A stretch of 64,000 bases of DNA. It comes from Agromyces sp. CF514. GTDB taxonomy: Bacteria; Actinomycetota; Actinomycetes; Actinomycetales; Microbacteriaceae. Shown here in pieces: positions 1-13,123 of this stretch (position 1 is the first letter of the stretch; each line of letters opens with the position of its first letter). The notes below the pieces were generated by a model. The model did not search any database, had not been told where the DNA came from, and saw nothing but the letters and a program-made list of their open reading frames with translations. Both the position numbers and the translations under genes were made by a program. The stretch is taken from contig NZ_FOZD01000001.1 in assembly GCF_900113185.1 (NCBI RefSeq), positions 2,356,001 to 2,420,000 on the forward strand. The letters are read 5' to 3'.

Positions 1-382
1 GGTCGAGAACGTCGACCGCCGCGACTTCACGTACCTCTACGCCGACGGCGACGGGTTCGTGTTCATGGACACGAGCGACTACGACCAGATCACCGTGCCC
101 GGCACGGTCGTCGGCGACGCCAAGAACTTCATGCTCGAGAACCAGGCCGTGACCATCGCCCTGAACAACGGCAACCCGCTCTACGTCGAACTCCCGGCTT
201 CCGTGGTGCTCGAGATCACCTACACCGAGCCGGGCCTGCAGGGCGACCGCTCGACCGGCGGCACCAAGCCCGCGACCGTCGAGACCGGGTACGAGATCCA
301 GGTTCCGCTCTTCCTCGAGACCGGTACCAAGGTCAAGGTCGACACGCGCGACGGCTCCTACCTCGGGCGAGTGAACGACTAG
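1..382 (+). CDS. efp: Elongation factor P, C-terminal part (5' end outside window)
   Basis: EF-P binds between the ribosomal P and E sites and relieves stalling at polyproline stretches. The reading frame is open from base 2 and ends with TAG at 380-382. The visible 126 residues contain the domain II signature [13 protein letters not shown] followed by the OB-fold of domain III, ending in a typical SYLGRVND tail. The N-terminal KOW-like domain with the modifiable tip loop lies upstream of the window. The stop overlaps the nusB GTG by one base (TAGTG), so the two are probably translated together, the usual actinobacterial efp-nusB arrangement. Confidence 0.97.
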   Translation, partial: VENVDRRDFTYLYADGDGFVFMDTSDYDQITVPGTVVGDAKNFMLENQAVTIALNNGNPLYVELPASVVLEITYTEPGLQGDRSTGGTKPATVETGYEIQVPLFLETGTKVKVDTRDGSYLGRVND

Positions 383-795
383 TGAGCGCACGAACGAAGG
401 CGCGCAAGCGCGCCCTCGACCTGCTGTACTCCGCCGACATGCGGCAGGTGCCGGTCGAGCAGATGCTGGCGACCGAGGCCGAGCGCGCCGCAGGCGAGCC
501 CGAGCGACAGGCTTCCTGGCTGTACGCGCGTGAGATCGTCGACGGCGTCGTCGACCACCGCGAGGAGATCGACGAGCTCATCACGACGCACTCGCGCGGC
601 TGGACCCTCGAACGCATGCCGGCGGTCGACCGCGCACTGCTCCGGATCGGCGCCTGGGAGATCCTCTACAACGACGAGGTGCCGGATCCCGTGGCGATCT
701 CGGAGGCCGTCGAGGCTGCCACCGTGCTCTCGACCGACGACTCGGCAGGGTTCGTCAACGGCCTGCTGGCTGCGATCTCGCACTCCAAAGGCTGA
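382..795 (+). CDS. nusB: Transcription antitermination factor NusB
   Basis: NusB pairs with NusE (S10) on boxA RNA to promote antitermination in rRNA operons. The 137-residue all-helical protein has the normal family length, with the conserved ARKRALDLLYSADMR start and the DRALLRIGAWEILY and AISEAVEAATVLSTDDSAGFVNGLL motifs. The GTG start at 382 overlaps the efp stop. Its last 41 bases are overlapped by the end of the opposite-strand glycosyltransferase gene, which is unusual; the NusB C terminus itself looks complete. Confidence 0.97.
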   Translation: MSARTKARKRALDLLYSADMRQVPVEQMLATEAERAAGEPERQASWLYAREIVDGVVDHREEIDELITTHSRGWTLERMPAVDRALLRIGAWEILYNDEVPDPVAISEAVEAATVLSTDDSAGFVNGLLAAISHSKG

Positions 796-2071
796 CGCCC
801 GACTCCGCCAACCCGACGGCCCGCGCGACCACCTCGCGCGGGCCGTCGTGCTGTGCGAAGGAGCGCGCCAGCCGTTCGGCGGCGTCGCGATACCCGGGAT
901 CGGTGCTGATGCTCCGCCACGCGTCGAGCACGGCGCGGGCCCGCGGCCGGCCGGTGCCGAGCGAGATGCCCGCGCCCGAGGCGCGCACCCGTGCCGCGAT
1001 CTCGGGCTTGTCGAGGTCGCCGCCGGCGACGATGAGCGGGATGCCGCGCGCGAGCGTCGCGAGCACTCCGCCCCACCCGCCGTTCGTGATGACGGCCGAC
1101 GCCCGGTCGAGCAGCGGCCCGAACGGGATGCGGCCCGCGATGCGGGCGTTCGGAGGCGCCGGGAACGGGAACCGGTCGACGGCGGAACGCCCGGTGACGG
1201 CGACGATCTGCACGTCCTGGCGGCCGAGTGCGGCGAACGCGGGCTCGACGAGGTCGTGCGGGTCGGTGTTCTGCGTGCCCTGGGTGACGAGTACGAGCGG
1301 CCGCGGGTCGACGAGCGCCTCGGCCCACCAGGGCGGCATCGCGGCGTCGGGCGAACCCTGCATCGCGAGCGCTCCGACGTAGTGCACGGATGACGGCAGG
1401 TCGGATCGCGGCCAGTCGAGCTCGGGGATTCCGGACGCGCAGGTGAGTGCGGGGGAGTAGGTCGACTGGTCGAATCCGAGCCCGTCATCGAGGAGCCCGG
1501 CGAGCGCGCGCTGCCGCCGGTAGGCCGCCGTCAGCGGGGCGACGAGCAGGCCGCTCGCGCGTCGGAGCCCTGCATCGCGGGTGCGGCCGAGCCAGGTGCG
1601 GCCGGGGCGCACGCCCAGCCCGACCGGCGGCAGGTCGCGACTCGCGAGCGTGAGGGGGGTGACCGCGATCGTGCCCCACGGGGTGCCCGTGCGCTCGGCT
1701 GCGAAGCGCGCGCCGAGGCTCAACTCATCGCCGAGGATCACGTCCCACGGTCGCTCGGCCCACGCGTCGGCGAGGTCCTCGGCCTGCGGTGCCGCCGTGC
1801 CGATGAAGAGGTCGCGCACGTTCACGAGCATCTGCGCCGGGCCCTTCCGACCCAGCAGGTTCGGGAACGTCGCGGCCTGGTCGTGCTCGTCGAAGTCCGG
1901 CGCCGACCGCCAGACGACCACCTCGGCTCCCGTGCCTGCGAAGACGCGCGCCTGCGCCGAGCCCGTGTAGACGCGAACCCGGTGCCCCGCCTCCGTGAAG
2001 GCGGCGGCGACCGCCGAGATCGGCACGGCGTGGCCGTGGAACGGCATCGCCTCGAGCATGACGTCGACCAT
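755..2071 (-). CDS. UDP-glucuronosyl/macrolide-type glycosyltransferase (GT1, MGT-like)
   Basis: Predicted GT-B fold enzyme that moves a sugar from a nucleotide donor to a small hydrophobic acceptor. The 438 residues begin with the MGT-type MLEAMPFHGHAVPISAVA loop. They carry the donor-binding signature near residues 320-355 (ITNGGWGGVLATLARGIP followed by GGDLDKPEIA) and the LVTQGTQN motif before it. ATG at 2071 is the start; the ribosome site is weak. The last 12-13 codons run antisense into nusB, and the stop (TCA at 755-757 on +) lies inside nusB, suggesting the native 3' end was lost on insertion. The acceptor cannot be inferred. It diverges from the DoxX-like gene across a palindrome-rich 255-bp region. 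Confidence 0.85.
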   Translation of the reverse strand: MVDVMLEAMPFHGHAVPISAVAAAFTEAGHRVRVYTGSAQARVFAGTGAEVVVWRSAPDFDEHDQAATFPNLLGRKGPAQMLVNVRDLFIGTAAPQAEDLADAWAERPWDVILGDELSLGARFAAERTGTPWGTIAVTPLTLASRDLPPVGLGVRPGRTWLGRTRDAGLRRASGLLVAPLTAAYRRQRALAGLLDDGLGFDQSTYSPALTCASGIPELDWPRSDLPSSVHYVGALAMQGSPDAAMPPWWAEALVDPRPLVLVTQGTQNTDPHDLVEPAFAALGRQDVQIVAVTGRSAVDRFPFPAPPNARIAGRIPFGPLLDRASAVITNGGWGGVLATLARGIPLIVAGGDLDKPEIAARVRASGAGISLGTGRPRARAVLDAWRSISTDPGYRDAAERLARSFAQHDGPREVVARAVGLAESGVSLWSARSQPAGR

Positions 2072-2326
2072 GCGGCATCCCCACTTCAGGTCCGTTGCGA
2101 ACGTGCTTGCGTCGACCGTATCCGCCCCTGATCAGGAGCGCATCCGTCCTGACCCGAGGCTCTGCTCATATGAGCAGCTCGGTGCTCGCACCGAGAACGC
2201 GGTCAGGGCATCGGCTGAGGGGGATTCAGCGCTCCTCCTGACGAGGCGGGAGTCGACCTCCGATGTGATGATCACCGTCGCCGAATCCGGCGCGAACGTC
2301 CACATCAGATCTCGAAGGGATCCTCC
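2072..2326. promoter_or_regulatory. Divergent intergenic region with palindrome cluster
   Basis: This 255-bp gap between the divergent glycosyltransferase and DoxX-like genes contains three perfect inverted repeats. They are CCTGATCAGG at 2127-2136, CTGCTCATATGAGCAG at 2162-2177, and CTCGGTGC-TC-GCACCGAG at 2178-2195, which abuts the second. TCAGGA and TCCTGA (2132-2137 and 2147-2152) form a further spaced pair. Loops of zero to two bases favour protein operators over RNA hairpins. No convincing -10/-35 pair was recognised. Binding by a dimeric regulator of either gene is inference. Confidence 0.55.
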
Positions 2327-2842
2327 ATGTCCACCACCGCCATCGGAAGCGGCCGCACCTCCACGGCGGCCGGTCTCGATTCGATCCTCGACCAGGCGAA
2401 CCGCGCACAGGTCGTGCTCCAGCGCTTCTTCGCCCAGGCCGGGCTCCCCACGCTCCGCGTCGCCCTCGGTCTCGTCTTCCTCGTCTTCGGAGCGCTCAAG
2501 TTCCTGCCCGGCGTGAGCCCGGTCGAAGAGCTCGTCGTGGCCACCTGGGGGGCGCTGAGCTTCGGTCTCGTCGGTCCGCAGCTCGCCATGATCCTCACCG
2601 CCTCGATGGAGGTGATCATCGGGCTCACGCTCGTGACCGGCGTGTTCGTGCGTGTCGGCCTGCTGGTGCTCGCCGCGACCTTCGTCGGGATCTTCTCCCC
2701 GCTCGTGTTCTTCGCGGGCGAGCTGTTCACGACGACCGGCCCGACCCTCACCGCGCAATACGTCCTGAAGGACGTCGTGCTGGTCGGTGCCGCCATGGTC
2801 GTGGCCGCCAAGGCGCTCCAGCGACCGATCGGGCGCCGTTGA
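2327..2842 (+). CDS. DoxX-like integral membrane protein
   Basis: A 171-residue membrane protein of the DoxX/DUF417-like type. A hydrophilic N terminus of about 40 residues is followed by four predicted hydrophobic segments: near 42-60 (LRVALGLVFLVFGALKFLPG), 75-100, 103-125 and 145-162. The GxLKF motif after helix 1 is typical of the family, whose members are linked to quinone or thiosulfate redox and to oxidative-stress complexes. The biochemical role here is unknown. AAGGGA just upstream of ATG 2327 serves as ribosome site. The gene stands alone and ends at a hairpin shared with the convergent MFS gene. Confidence 0.8.
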   Translation: MSTTAIGSGRTSTAAGLDSILDQANRAQVVLQRFFAQAGLPTLRVALGLVFLVFGALKFLPGVSPVEELVVATWGALSFGLVGPQLAMILTASMEVIIGLTLVTGVFVRVGLLVLAATFVGIFSPLVFFAGELFTTTGPTLTAQYVLKDVVLVGAAMVVAAKALQRPIGRR

Positions 2843-2860
2843 CCGGCATCCGCCCACCTC

Positions 2861-2891
2861 GGATCGGCCCTCGCCTCGCGGGGGCCGATCC
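2861..2891. terminator. Hairpin between convergent DoxX-like and MFS genes
   Basis: GGATCGGCCC (2861-2870) pairs perfectly with GGGCCGATCC (2882-2891) across an 11-nt loop. There is no U-tract, as is common in high-GC actinobacteria. Its position 18 bases after the DoxX-like stop and before the MFS stop suggests bidirectional termination. Confidence 0.6.
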
Positions 2892-2932
2892 CGTGCGCTG
2901 AACGGGTGCCGGACCGGCCGTCGACGTCGCGC

Positions 2933-5920
<2,988 letters not shown>

Positions 5921-5924
<4 letters not shown>

Positions 5925-7261
5925 CCGAGTCGTTCCTCATCACGGGCGCGACCCTCCCCACGGGCGAGCGCGCCGACATCCGCCTCGAGGGCGGCATCAT
6001 CGCCGAGGTCGGTCGCATCGCGGATGCCGCGGGCGCGACGGTCGTCGACGCCGACGGCCTCATCGCACTCCCCGGTCTCGTCGACCTGCACACGCACCTC
6101 CGCGAGCCGGGCTACGAGCAGAGCGAGACCGTGCTCACCGGCACGCAGGCGGCAGCGGCCGGAGGCTTCACCGCGGTCTTCGCGATGGCCAACACCTCGC
6201 CCGTCGCCGACACGGCAGGCGTCGTCGAGCAGGAGCTCAGCCTCGGCCGCGCCGCGGGCTACGCCACGGTGCAGCCGATCGGCGCCGTCACGGTCGGGCT
6301 CAAGGGCGAGCAGCTCGCCGAGCTCGGTGCGATGGCCCGCTCCCGGGCGAACGTGCGCGTGTTCAGCGACGACGGCTTCTGCGTGTTCGACCCGCTGCTC
6401 ATGCGCCGTGCCCTCGAGTACGTGAAGGCCTTCGACGGCGTCGTCGCGCAGCACGCGCAGGAGCCGCGCCTCACGCAGGGCGCCCAGATGAACGAGGGTG
6501 CGCTCTCGGGCGAACTCGGACTCGCCGGGTGGCCCGCGGTCGCCGAGGAGTCGATCATCGCGCGCGACGTGCTGCTGGCCGAGCACGTCGGCAGTCGGCT
6601 GCACGTGTGCCACGTGTCGACGGCCGGGTCGGTCGAGGTCATCCGCTGGGCGAAGGCCCGCGGCATCGACGTGACGGCCGAGGTCACGCCGCACCACCTG
6701 CTGCTCACCGAAGACCTGGTCTCGAGCTACGACCCCCGGTACAAGGTGAACCCGCCGCTGCGTCGTGCCGAAGACGTCGAGGCGCTGCGCGCAGCCCTCG
6801 CCGACGGCACGATCGACATCGTCGCCACCGACCACGCCCCGCACCCCATCGAGGCCAAGCAGAGCGAATGGGATGCCGCGGCGAACGGCATGGTCGGGCT
6901 CGAGTCCGCCCTGTCGGTCGTGCACGCCTCGGTCGTCGAGAACGGGCTGCTCGACTGGTCCGACGTCGCACGCGTGCTCTCGCAGGCGCCTGCGCGAATC
7001 GGCCGCCTGCGCGGCCAGGGCGAGGCCGTCGAGGCCGGCGCGGCGCCCGAGCTGACGCTGTACGACCCGTCCGCGGCATCCGAGTTCGCGCTCGACCGGC
7101 TGGCCGGGCGCAGCATCAACTCGCCGTACCTCGGCCGTACGCTGCCCGGCCGCGTCGTCGCGACGTTCCACGCGGGCTACGCCACGCTGCTCGACGGCGT
7201 CGTGCAGCCGGCCGACGAGGTCGCGCGTCGCGCCGCCGCCGTCGGAGGTGCCCGTGGATAA
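5921..7261 (+). CDS. pyrC: Dihydroorotase (class I)
   Basis: PyrC cyclises carbamoyl aspartate to dihydroorotate. The 446-residue amidohydrolase has the metal-binding HTH pair (residues 57 and 59) in [12 protein letters not shown], further ligands in the QHAQEP and HVSTAGS regions, and the conserved TDHAPHP near residue 305. Length and motifs fit the class I enzymes of Gram-positive bacteria, which often associate with PyrB. The ATG overlaps the pyrB stop, and the stop overlaps the start of the next gene. Confidence 0.97.
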
Positions 7262-7811
7262 GTGGATCGGCGCCCTCGTCGCGCTCGTCGTGGTGGGCGG
7301 CCTGCTCTGGCTCGCCTACCGGGCGTGGCGCAAGCGCGAGCGGCGCGATGCGACGCTCTCGGCGTATCCGCTGCCGCGGCTCGAAGGCGAACCGATCCTC
7401 GAGGTCGAGGTGCTCTACGTCGCGACCACCCCGATCGGCTCGCCGCTCGAACGGCTCGCCGTGCAGGGACTCGCATTTCGCGGCGCCGGGCGCATCGAGG
7501 TCCTCCCCGAGGGCGTCGTGCTCCGCATCGCGGGGGAGCAGCCCTCCTTCGTGCCCGCAGCCCGTCTCGTCTCCGCGGGCGAGGCGACGTACGCGATCGA
7601 CCGGGGCGTCGAGCCAGGGGGCCTCGTCGCGCTCAGCTGGATCGTCGACCTCCACGACGGCGAGCCCGACCAGGTCGCGCCCTACGTCGACAGCTACCTC
7701 CGAGCCCGGCACCCGGGCGACTCGGCGCGCATCATCGCCGCCGTCAACGACATCGCTGCAGCACGCACCGTGACGCAGCCCCACCATGAGAGCGAGGCCT
7801 CGGATGACTGA
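7254..7811 (+). CDS. Membrane-anchored protein of the pyrC-carA interval (PH-like)
   Basis: A conserved but poorly characterised actinobacterial gene that normally sits between pyrC and carA. GTG 7254 is preferred (185 residues) because GGAGG at 7244-7248 gives a 5-base spacer; GTG 7248 would lie inside that site. One N-terminal transmembrane helix (about residues 4-22) is followed by RAWRKRERR, a positive-inside stop-transfer signal. A soluble cytoplasmic domain of about 150 residues, rich in beta strands, completes it and resembles bacterial PH-like folds. It has no catalytic motifs. A role in anchoring or regulating pyrimidine enzymes is speculation. Confidence 0.8.
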   Translation: MDKWIGALVALVVVGGLLWLAYRAWRKRERRDATLSAYPLPRLEGEPILEVEVLYVATTPIGSPLERLAVQGLAFRGAGRIEVLPEGVVLRIAGEQPSFVPAARLVSAGEATYAIDRGVEPGGLVALSWIVDLHDGEPDQVAPYVDSYLRARHPGDSARIIAAVNDIAAARTVTQPHHESEASDD

Positions 7812-8961
7812 GACCACCACACGCCTGCACGAGCCCGCGGTGCTCGTGCTCGAGGACGGCACCCGCTACGAGGGCCGTGCCTACGGCGCCCGCGGACGCA
7901 CCCTCGGCGAAGCGGTCTTCGCGACCGGCATGACCGGCTACCAGGAGACCCTGACCGACCCGTCGTACGCGGGCCAGATCGTCATGATGACCGCGCCGCA
8001 CATCGGCAACACGGGCATGAACGACGAGGACATGGAATCCGCCCGCATCTGGGTCGCCGGCTTCATCGTGCGCGACCCCTCCCGCGTGGTCTCGAACTTC
8101 CGCTCGCAGCGGAGCCTCGACGACGACCTCGCCTCGGCGGGCGTCGTCGGCATCAGCGGCATCGACACGCGTGCGCTGACCCGTCACCTGCGTTCGGCCG
8201 GCGCGATGCGCTCAGGCGTGTTCTCGGGCGACGCGTTCTCGCTCACGCACGGCGAGCAGCTCGAACTCGTTCAGGGCGCGGCCGAGATGAGCGGCCAGAA
8301 CCTCTCGGGCTCCGTCTCGACGAGCGAGCCGTACCGGCTGCCGGCCACGGGCGAGCGCGTCGGAACGGTCGCGGTCCTCGACCTCGGCGTCAAGACGTCG
8401 ACGCTGAACTTCCTCGCCGAGCGCGGATTCGACGTGCACGTGCTGCCGCAGTCGGTCACCGCCGAGGAGGTGCTCGCCACGTCGCCCGACGCCCTGTTCT
8501 TCTCGAACGGACCCGGCGACCCCGCGGCATCCGACCGCCATGTCGAGATCCTCCGCAGCGCGCTCCGTGCGGGCGTGCCCTACTTCGGCATCTGCTTCGG
8601 CAACCAGCTGCTCGGGCGCGCGCTCGGCTACGGCACCTACAAGCTGCCCTTCGGCCACCGTGGCATCAACCAGCCCGTGATCGACCGGGCCACCGGCCGT
8701 GTCGAGATCACCGCGCACAACCACGGCTTCGCCGTCGACGCCCCCATCGACCGCGTCAGCGAGTCGAGCCAGGGCTTCGGCCGAGTCGAGGTCAGCCACG
8801 TCGACCTCAACGACAACGTTGTCGAGGGCCTCAACTGCCTCGACATCCCCGCCTTCTCGGTGCAGTACCACCCCGAGTCCGCGGCCGGCCCGCGCGACGC
8901 CAACTACCTCTTCGACCGGTTCCGCGACATGGTCATCGCGAGCAAGGAGAACCAGGCCTGA
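7804..8961 (+). CDS. carA: Carbamoyl-phosphate synthase small (glutaminase) subunit
   Basis: CarA hydrolyses glutamine and channels ammonia to CarB for carbamoyl phosphate, used in both pyrimidine and arginine synthesis. From ATG 7804 it has 385 residues: an N-terminal CPSase domain ([20 protein letters not shown]) and a class I glutamine amidotransferase domain. The latter has Cys264 in [10 protein letters not shown] and the His/Glu pair in [10 protein letters not shown]. The ATG lies inside the end of the preceding gene. An in-frame upstream ATG at 7786 is less likely. The stop overlaps carB (TGATG). Confidence 0.96.
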   Translation: MTETTTRLHEPAVLVLEDGTRYEGRAYGARGRTLGEAVFATGMTGYQETLTDPSYAGQIVMMTAPHIGNTGMNDEDMESARIWVAGFIVRDPSRVVSNFRSQRSLDDDLASAGVVGISGIDTRALTRHLRSAGAMRSGVFSGDAFSLTHGEQLELVQGAAEMSGQNLSGSVSTSEPYRLPATGERVGTVAVLDLGVKTSTLNFLAERGFDVHVLPQSVTAEEVLATSPDALFFSNGPGDPAASDRHVEILRSALRAGVPYFGICFGNQLLGRALGYGTYKLPFGHRGINQPVIDRATGRVEITAHNHGFAVDAPIDRVSESSQGFGRVEVSHVDLNDNVVEGLNCLDIPAFSVQYHPESAAGPRDANYLFDRFRDMVIASKENQA

Positions 8962-11900
8962 TGCCCAAGCGCGACGACATCAACAGCGTCCTCGTCATCG
9001 GATCCGGTCCGATCGTCATCGGACAGGCGGCCGAGTTCGACTACTCGGGCACCCAGGCGTGCCGGGTGCTCCGCTCCGAGGGGGTCCGCGTCATCCTCGT
9101 GAACCCGAATCCGGCCACGATCATGACCGACCCCGACTTCGCCGACGCGACGTACATCGAGCCGATCACGCCCGAGATCATCGAGTCGATCATCATCAAG
9201 GAGCGCCCCGACGCGGTGCTCCCGACCCTCGGCGGCCAGACCGCCCTCAACGCGGCCATCGCCCTCGAAGAGGCCGGCATCCTCGCCAAGCACGGCGTCG
9301 AGCTCATCGGCGCGAAGGTCGACGCCATCCGCAAGGGCGAGGACCGCCAGCTCTTCAAGGACCTCGTGATCGAGGCCGGCGCCGGCGTCGCCCGCTCGCA
9401 CGTGGCGAAGACCCTCGACGAGGCGAAGACGTTCGCCGAGGACCTCGGCTACCCGCTCGTCGTACGCCCGTCGTTCACCATGGGCGGCCTCGGCTCCGGC
9501 TTCGCGTACACCGAGGAAGACCTCGTGCGCATCGTCACGCAGGGCCTGCACGACTCGCCGACGACCGAGGTGCTCCTCGAGGAGTCCATCCTCGGCTGGA
9601 AGGAGTACGAGCTCGAGCTCATGCGCGACACGGCCGACAACACGGTCGTCGTCTGCTCGATCGAGAACGTCGACCCCGTCGGCGTGCACACGGGCGACTC
9701 CATCACCGTCGCGCCCGCGCTGACGCTCACCGACCGCGAGTACCAGAACCTCCGCGACATCGGCATCGACATCATCCGTCGGGTCGGCGTCGACACGGGC
9801 GGCTGCAACATCCAGTTCGCGATCGACCCCACCGACGGCCGCATCATCGTCATCGAGATGAACCCGCGCGTCTCCCGCTCGTCGGCGCTCGCCTCGAAGG
9901 CCACCGGCTTCCCGATCGCGAAGATCGCCGCGAAGCTCGCCATCGGGTACCGGCTCGACGAGATCCCGAACGACATCACGAAGGTGACCCCCGCGAGTTT
10001 CGAGCCGACGCTCGACTACGTCGTCGTCAAGGTGCCCCGGTTCGCGTTCGAGAAGTTCCCGGCCGCCGACCCGACCCTCACCACCACCATGAAGTCGGTC
10101 GGCGAGGCCATGGCCATCGGCCGCAACTACGCGACCGCGCTGCAGAAGGCGCTCCGCTCGCTCGAGAAGCGCGGATCCTCGTTCCACTGGGGCGATGAGA
10201 CGCGCACCGCCGAAGAGCTCCTCGAGATCGCGAAGGTGCCGACCGACGGCCGGATCGTCGTCGTGCAGCAGGCGCTCCGCAAGGGCGCGACCATCGAGCA
10301 GGCCTTCGAGGCGACGAAGATCGACCCGTGGTTCCTCGACCAGATCGTGCTGATCAACGAGGTCGCCGCCGAGGTCGCCGCCGCCGAGAACCTCGACACC
10401 GACCTGCTGCTGCTCGCGAAGGACCACGGGTTCTCCGACGCGCAGATCGGCCAGCTCCGCGGCTTCGGCGAGGCCGACGCGCGCGAGGTGCGGCACATCC
10501 TCGGCATCCGCCCGGTCTTCAAGACCGTCGACACGTGTGCGGGGGAGTTCCCCGCCCTCACGCCCTACCACTACTCGAGCTACGACTTCGAGACCGAGGT
10601 CGAGCCGTCCGACCGCCGCAAGGTCGTCATCCTCGGCTCGGGCCCGAACCGCATCGGCCAGGGCGTCGAGTTCGACTACTCGTGCGTGCACGCCTCGTTC
10701 GCGCTGTCGGATGCCGGCTTCGAGACCGTCATGATCAACTGCAACCCCGAGACGGTCTCGACCGACTACGACACGAGCGACCGGCTCTACTTCGAGCCGC
10801 TGACGCTCGAGGACGTGCTCGAGGTCATCCACGCCGAGTCGCAGTCCGGCGAGCTCGTGGGCGTCGTCGTGCAGCTCGGCGGCCAGACCGCCCTCGGCCT
10901 CGCGAAGGGCCTCGAGGCGGCCGGCGTGCCGATCCTCGGCACGACCCCCGACGCGATCGACCTCGCCGAGGAGCGCGGCCTGTTCGCCGGCATCCTCGAG
11001 TCGGCAGGGCTGCTCGCGCCTCGCAACGGCACGGCGACCGAGCTCGCCGGCGCCGTGCAGGTCGCCGAGGAGATCGGCTACCCGGTGCTCGTGCGCCCGA
11101 GCTACGTGCTCGGCGGCCGCGGCATGGAGATCGTCTACGACACCCCGTCGCTCGCCGACTACTTCGCGCGCATCGAGGGCCAGGGGATCGTCGGTCCCAC
11201 GCACCCGCTGCTCGTGGACCGCTTCCTCGACGACGCGATCGAGATCGACGTCGACGCGCTCTACGACGGGACCGACCTCTACATCGGCGGCGTCATGGAG
11301 CACATCGAGGAAGCCGGCATCCACTCCGGCGACTCGAGCTGCACGCTCCCGCCCGTCACGCTCGGCCGTGCCGAGATCGACCGCGTGCGCGAGGCGACCC
11401 GCTCGATCGCCGAGGGCATCGGGGTGAAGGGCCTGCTCAACGTGCAGTTCGCGATCGGCGCAGGCGTGCTCTACGTGCTGGAGGCGAACCCGCGCGCGAG
11501 CCGCACGGTGCCGTTCGTGTCGAAGGCGCTCGGCATCCCGCTCGCCAAGGCCGCGTCGCGCATCATGGTGGGCGCAACGGTCGCCGAGCTCGTCGCCGAG
11601 GGCATGCTCCCCGCGGTCGACGGCTCGCGCGTGCCGCTCGACGCGCCGGTCGCGGTCAAGGAGGCCGTGCTGCCGTTCCACCGGTTCCGCACCAAGGAGG
11701 GCCTCATCGTCGACTCGGTGCTCGGCCCCGAGATGCGCTCGACCGGTGAGGTCATGGGCATCGACCGCGACTTCCCGCGGGCCTTCGCCAAGAGCCAGCT
11801 CGCCGCGTACGGCGGCATGCCGACGGGCGGCACGGTGTTCGTCTCGGTCTCCGACCGCGACAAGCGTGCGATCGTCCTGCCGATCCTGCGCCTCCAGCAG

Positions 11901-12248
11901 CTCGGCTTCGAGATCGCCGCGACCGAAGGCACGGCCGAGGTGCTGCGCCGCAACGGCATCGCCGCGCGCGAGGTGCTGAAGTACAGCGACAAGTCCGACG
12001 ACGACGCGATCTCGGTGGTCGAGCTGATCCACCGGGGCGAGGTCGACGTGGTCGTCAACACGCCGAGCGGTCGCTCGGCGCGCGCCGACGGCTACGAGAT
12101 CCGCGCGGCGGCCGTCTCGGCCGACGTGCCGCTGTTCACGACGATCGCGGAGCTCTCGGCCGCCGTTGCGTCGATCGACGAGGGCGGTCAAGCCTTCGAG
12201 GTGACGAGCCTGCAGGAGTACGCGACGCGACGCGAGGCGACGGCATGA
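8961..12248 (+). CDS. carB: Carbamoyl-phosphate synthase large subunit
   Basis: CarB makes carbamoyl phosphate from bicarbonate, ammonia and two ATP. The 1,095 residues contain two homologous ATP-grasp halves, each opening with a GSGP motif ([19 protein letters not shown] and [19 protein letters not shown]). A C-terminal methylglyoxal-synthase-like allosteric domain (residues from about 950) normally binds UMP and ornithine. Full length with no frameshift. It is coupled to carA by a one-base overlap and to pyrF by ATGA. Confidence 0.98.
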   Translation: MPKRDDINSVLVIGSGPIVIGQAAEFDYSGTQACRVLRSEGVRVILVNPNPATIMTDPDFADATYIEPITPEIIESIIIKERPDAVLPTLGGQTALNAAIALEEAGILAKHGVELIGAKVDAIRKGEDRQLFKDLVIEAGAGVARSHVAKTLDEAKTFAEDLGYPLVVRPSFTMGGLGSGFAYTEEDLVRIVTQGLHDSPTTEVLLEESILGWKEYELELMRDTADNTVVVCSIENVDPVGVHTGDSITVAPALTLTDREYQNLRDIGIDIIRRVGVDTGGCNIQFAIDPTDGRIIVIEMNPRVSRSSALASKATGFPIAKIAAKLAIGYRLDEIPNDITKVTPASFEPTLDYVVVKVPRFAFEKFPAADPTLTTTMKSVGEAMAIGRNYATALQKALRSLEKRGSSFHWGDETRTAEELLEIAKVPTDGRIVVVQQALRKGATIEQAFEATKIDPWFLDQIVLINEVAAEVAAAENLDTDLLLLAKDHGFSDAQIGQLRGFGEADAREVRHILGIRPVFKTVDTCAGEFPALTPYHYSSYDFETEVEPSDRRKVVILGSGPNRIGQGVEFDYSCVHASFALSDAGFETVMINCNPETVSTDYDTSDRLYFEPLTLEDVLEVIHAESQSGELVGVVVQLGGQTALGLAKGLEAAGVPILGTTPDAIDLAEERGLFAGILESAGLLAPRNGTATELAGAVQVAEEIGYPVLVRPSYVLGGRGMEIVYDTPSLADYFARIEGQGIVGPTHPLLVDRFLDDAIEIDVDALYDGTDLYIGGVMEHIEEAGIHSGDSSCTLPPVTLGRAEIDRVREATRSIAEGIGVKGLLNVQFAIGAGVLYVLEANPRASRTVPFVSKALGIPLAKAASRIMVGATVAELVAEGMLPAVDGSRVPLDAPVAVKEAVLPFHRFRTKEGLIVDSVLGPEMRSTGEVMGIDRDFPRAFAKSQLAAYGGMPTGGTVFVSVSDRDKRAIVLPILRLQQLGFEIAATEGTAEVLRRNGIAAREVLKYSDKSDDDAISVVELIHRGEVDVVVNTPSGRSARADGYEIRAAAVSADVPLFTTIAELSAAVASIDEGGQAFEVTSLQEYATRREATA

Positions 12249-13123
12249 GCGAACCGATCCCGTTCGGAGAGCGCCTCGCGGCGGTCTTCGCGGCGTACGG
12301 GCGGCTCTGCGTGGGGCTCGACCCGCATGCGGCGCTGCTCGACCGGTGGGGCCAGCCCGACTCGGCCGAGGGCCTGCGCGAGTTCGGCCTGCGCGTCATC
12401 GAGGCGGCCGCCGATCGCGTCGGCATCCTGAAGCCGCAGATCGCGTTCTTCGAGCGCCACGGCGCCGCGGGCTACGCGGTGCTCGAGCGGCTGCTCGGCG
12501 AGGCGCGTGAGGCGGGCCTGCTCGTCATCGCCGACGTGAAGCGCGGCGACATCGGCAGCACGGTCGATGCCTACGGCGAGGCGTGGCTGCGCCCGGGCTC
12601 GAGCCTCGAGGCCGACGCGATGACGATCAGCGCCTACCAGGGGCTCGGCTCGATCGAGCAGGTCATGATCGCCGCCGATGCTGCGGGCAAGGGACTGTTC
12701 GTGCTCGCCGCGACCTCGAACCCCGAGGCCGCTGCGATCCAGCGCGCCGTGCTCCAGCAGTCGACGCGCGCGGGGCACACCGTCGCCGGCGCGATCACGC
12801 AGGGCGTCATCGGCTGGAACGCCGGGCGAGCGGATGCCTCGGCGAACGCATTCGGATCGGTCGGCGTCGTGTTCGGCGCGACGACCGACCTGTCCGCCGC
12901 CGGTATCCCCACCGACGTCGAGCCGCCCCGGCCCGGCCTGCCCGTGCTGGCGCCCGGATTCGGGCACCAGGGTGCCGAGCCCGGTGACCTGCGCCTGCGC
13001 TTCGGCGGCTATGCCGGCGGCGTCATCGCGAACGAGTCGCGCTCGCTGCTCTCCGCCGGGCCCGACGGCCTGGCCGATGCGATCGCCCGTCGTGCGGACG
13101 AGTACGGAGCCGCCGGTGCCTGA
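12245..13123 (+). CDS. pyrF: Orotidine-5'-phosphate decarboxylase (type 2)
   Basis: PyrF decarboxylates OMP to UMP, the last step of the pathway. The 292 residues belong to the longer type 2 subfamily common in actinobacteria. The catalytic block [15 protein letters not shown] has Lys99 between two aspartates, and [12 protein letters not shown] lies upstream. pyrD and pyrE are not in the window, so the operon lacks the two middle steps here. The stop lies inside the start of the mIHF-gmk fusion gene. Confidence 0.96.
   Translation: MSEPIPFGERLAAVFAAYGRLCVGLDPHAALLDRWGQPDSAEGLREFGLRVIEAAADRVGILKPQIAFFERHGAAGYAVLERLLGEAREAGLLVIADVKRGDIGSTVDAYGEAWLRPGSSLEADAMTISAYQGLGSIEQVMIAADAAGKGLFVLAATSNPEAAAIQRAVLQQSTRAGHTVAGAITQGVIGWNAGRADASANAFGSVGVVFGATTDLSAAGIPTDVEPPRPGLPVLAPGFGHQGAEPGDLRLRFGGYAGGVIANESRSLLSAGPDGLADAIARRADEYGAAGA

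Noticed and set aside
8904..12191. Long open frame antisense to carB (1,095 codons)
   Set aside because: It mirrors carB almost exactly in extent and has low-complexity, Arg/Asp/His-rich composition, the usual artefact of high-GC third positions. The same applies to antisense frames over gltB, uvrB and uvrC.
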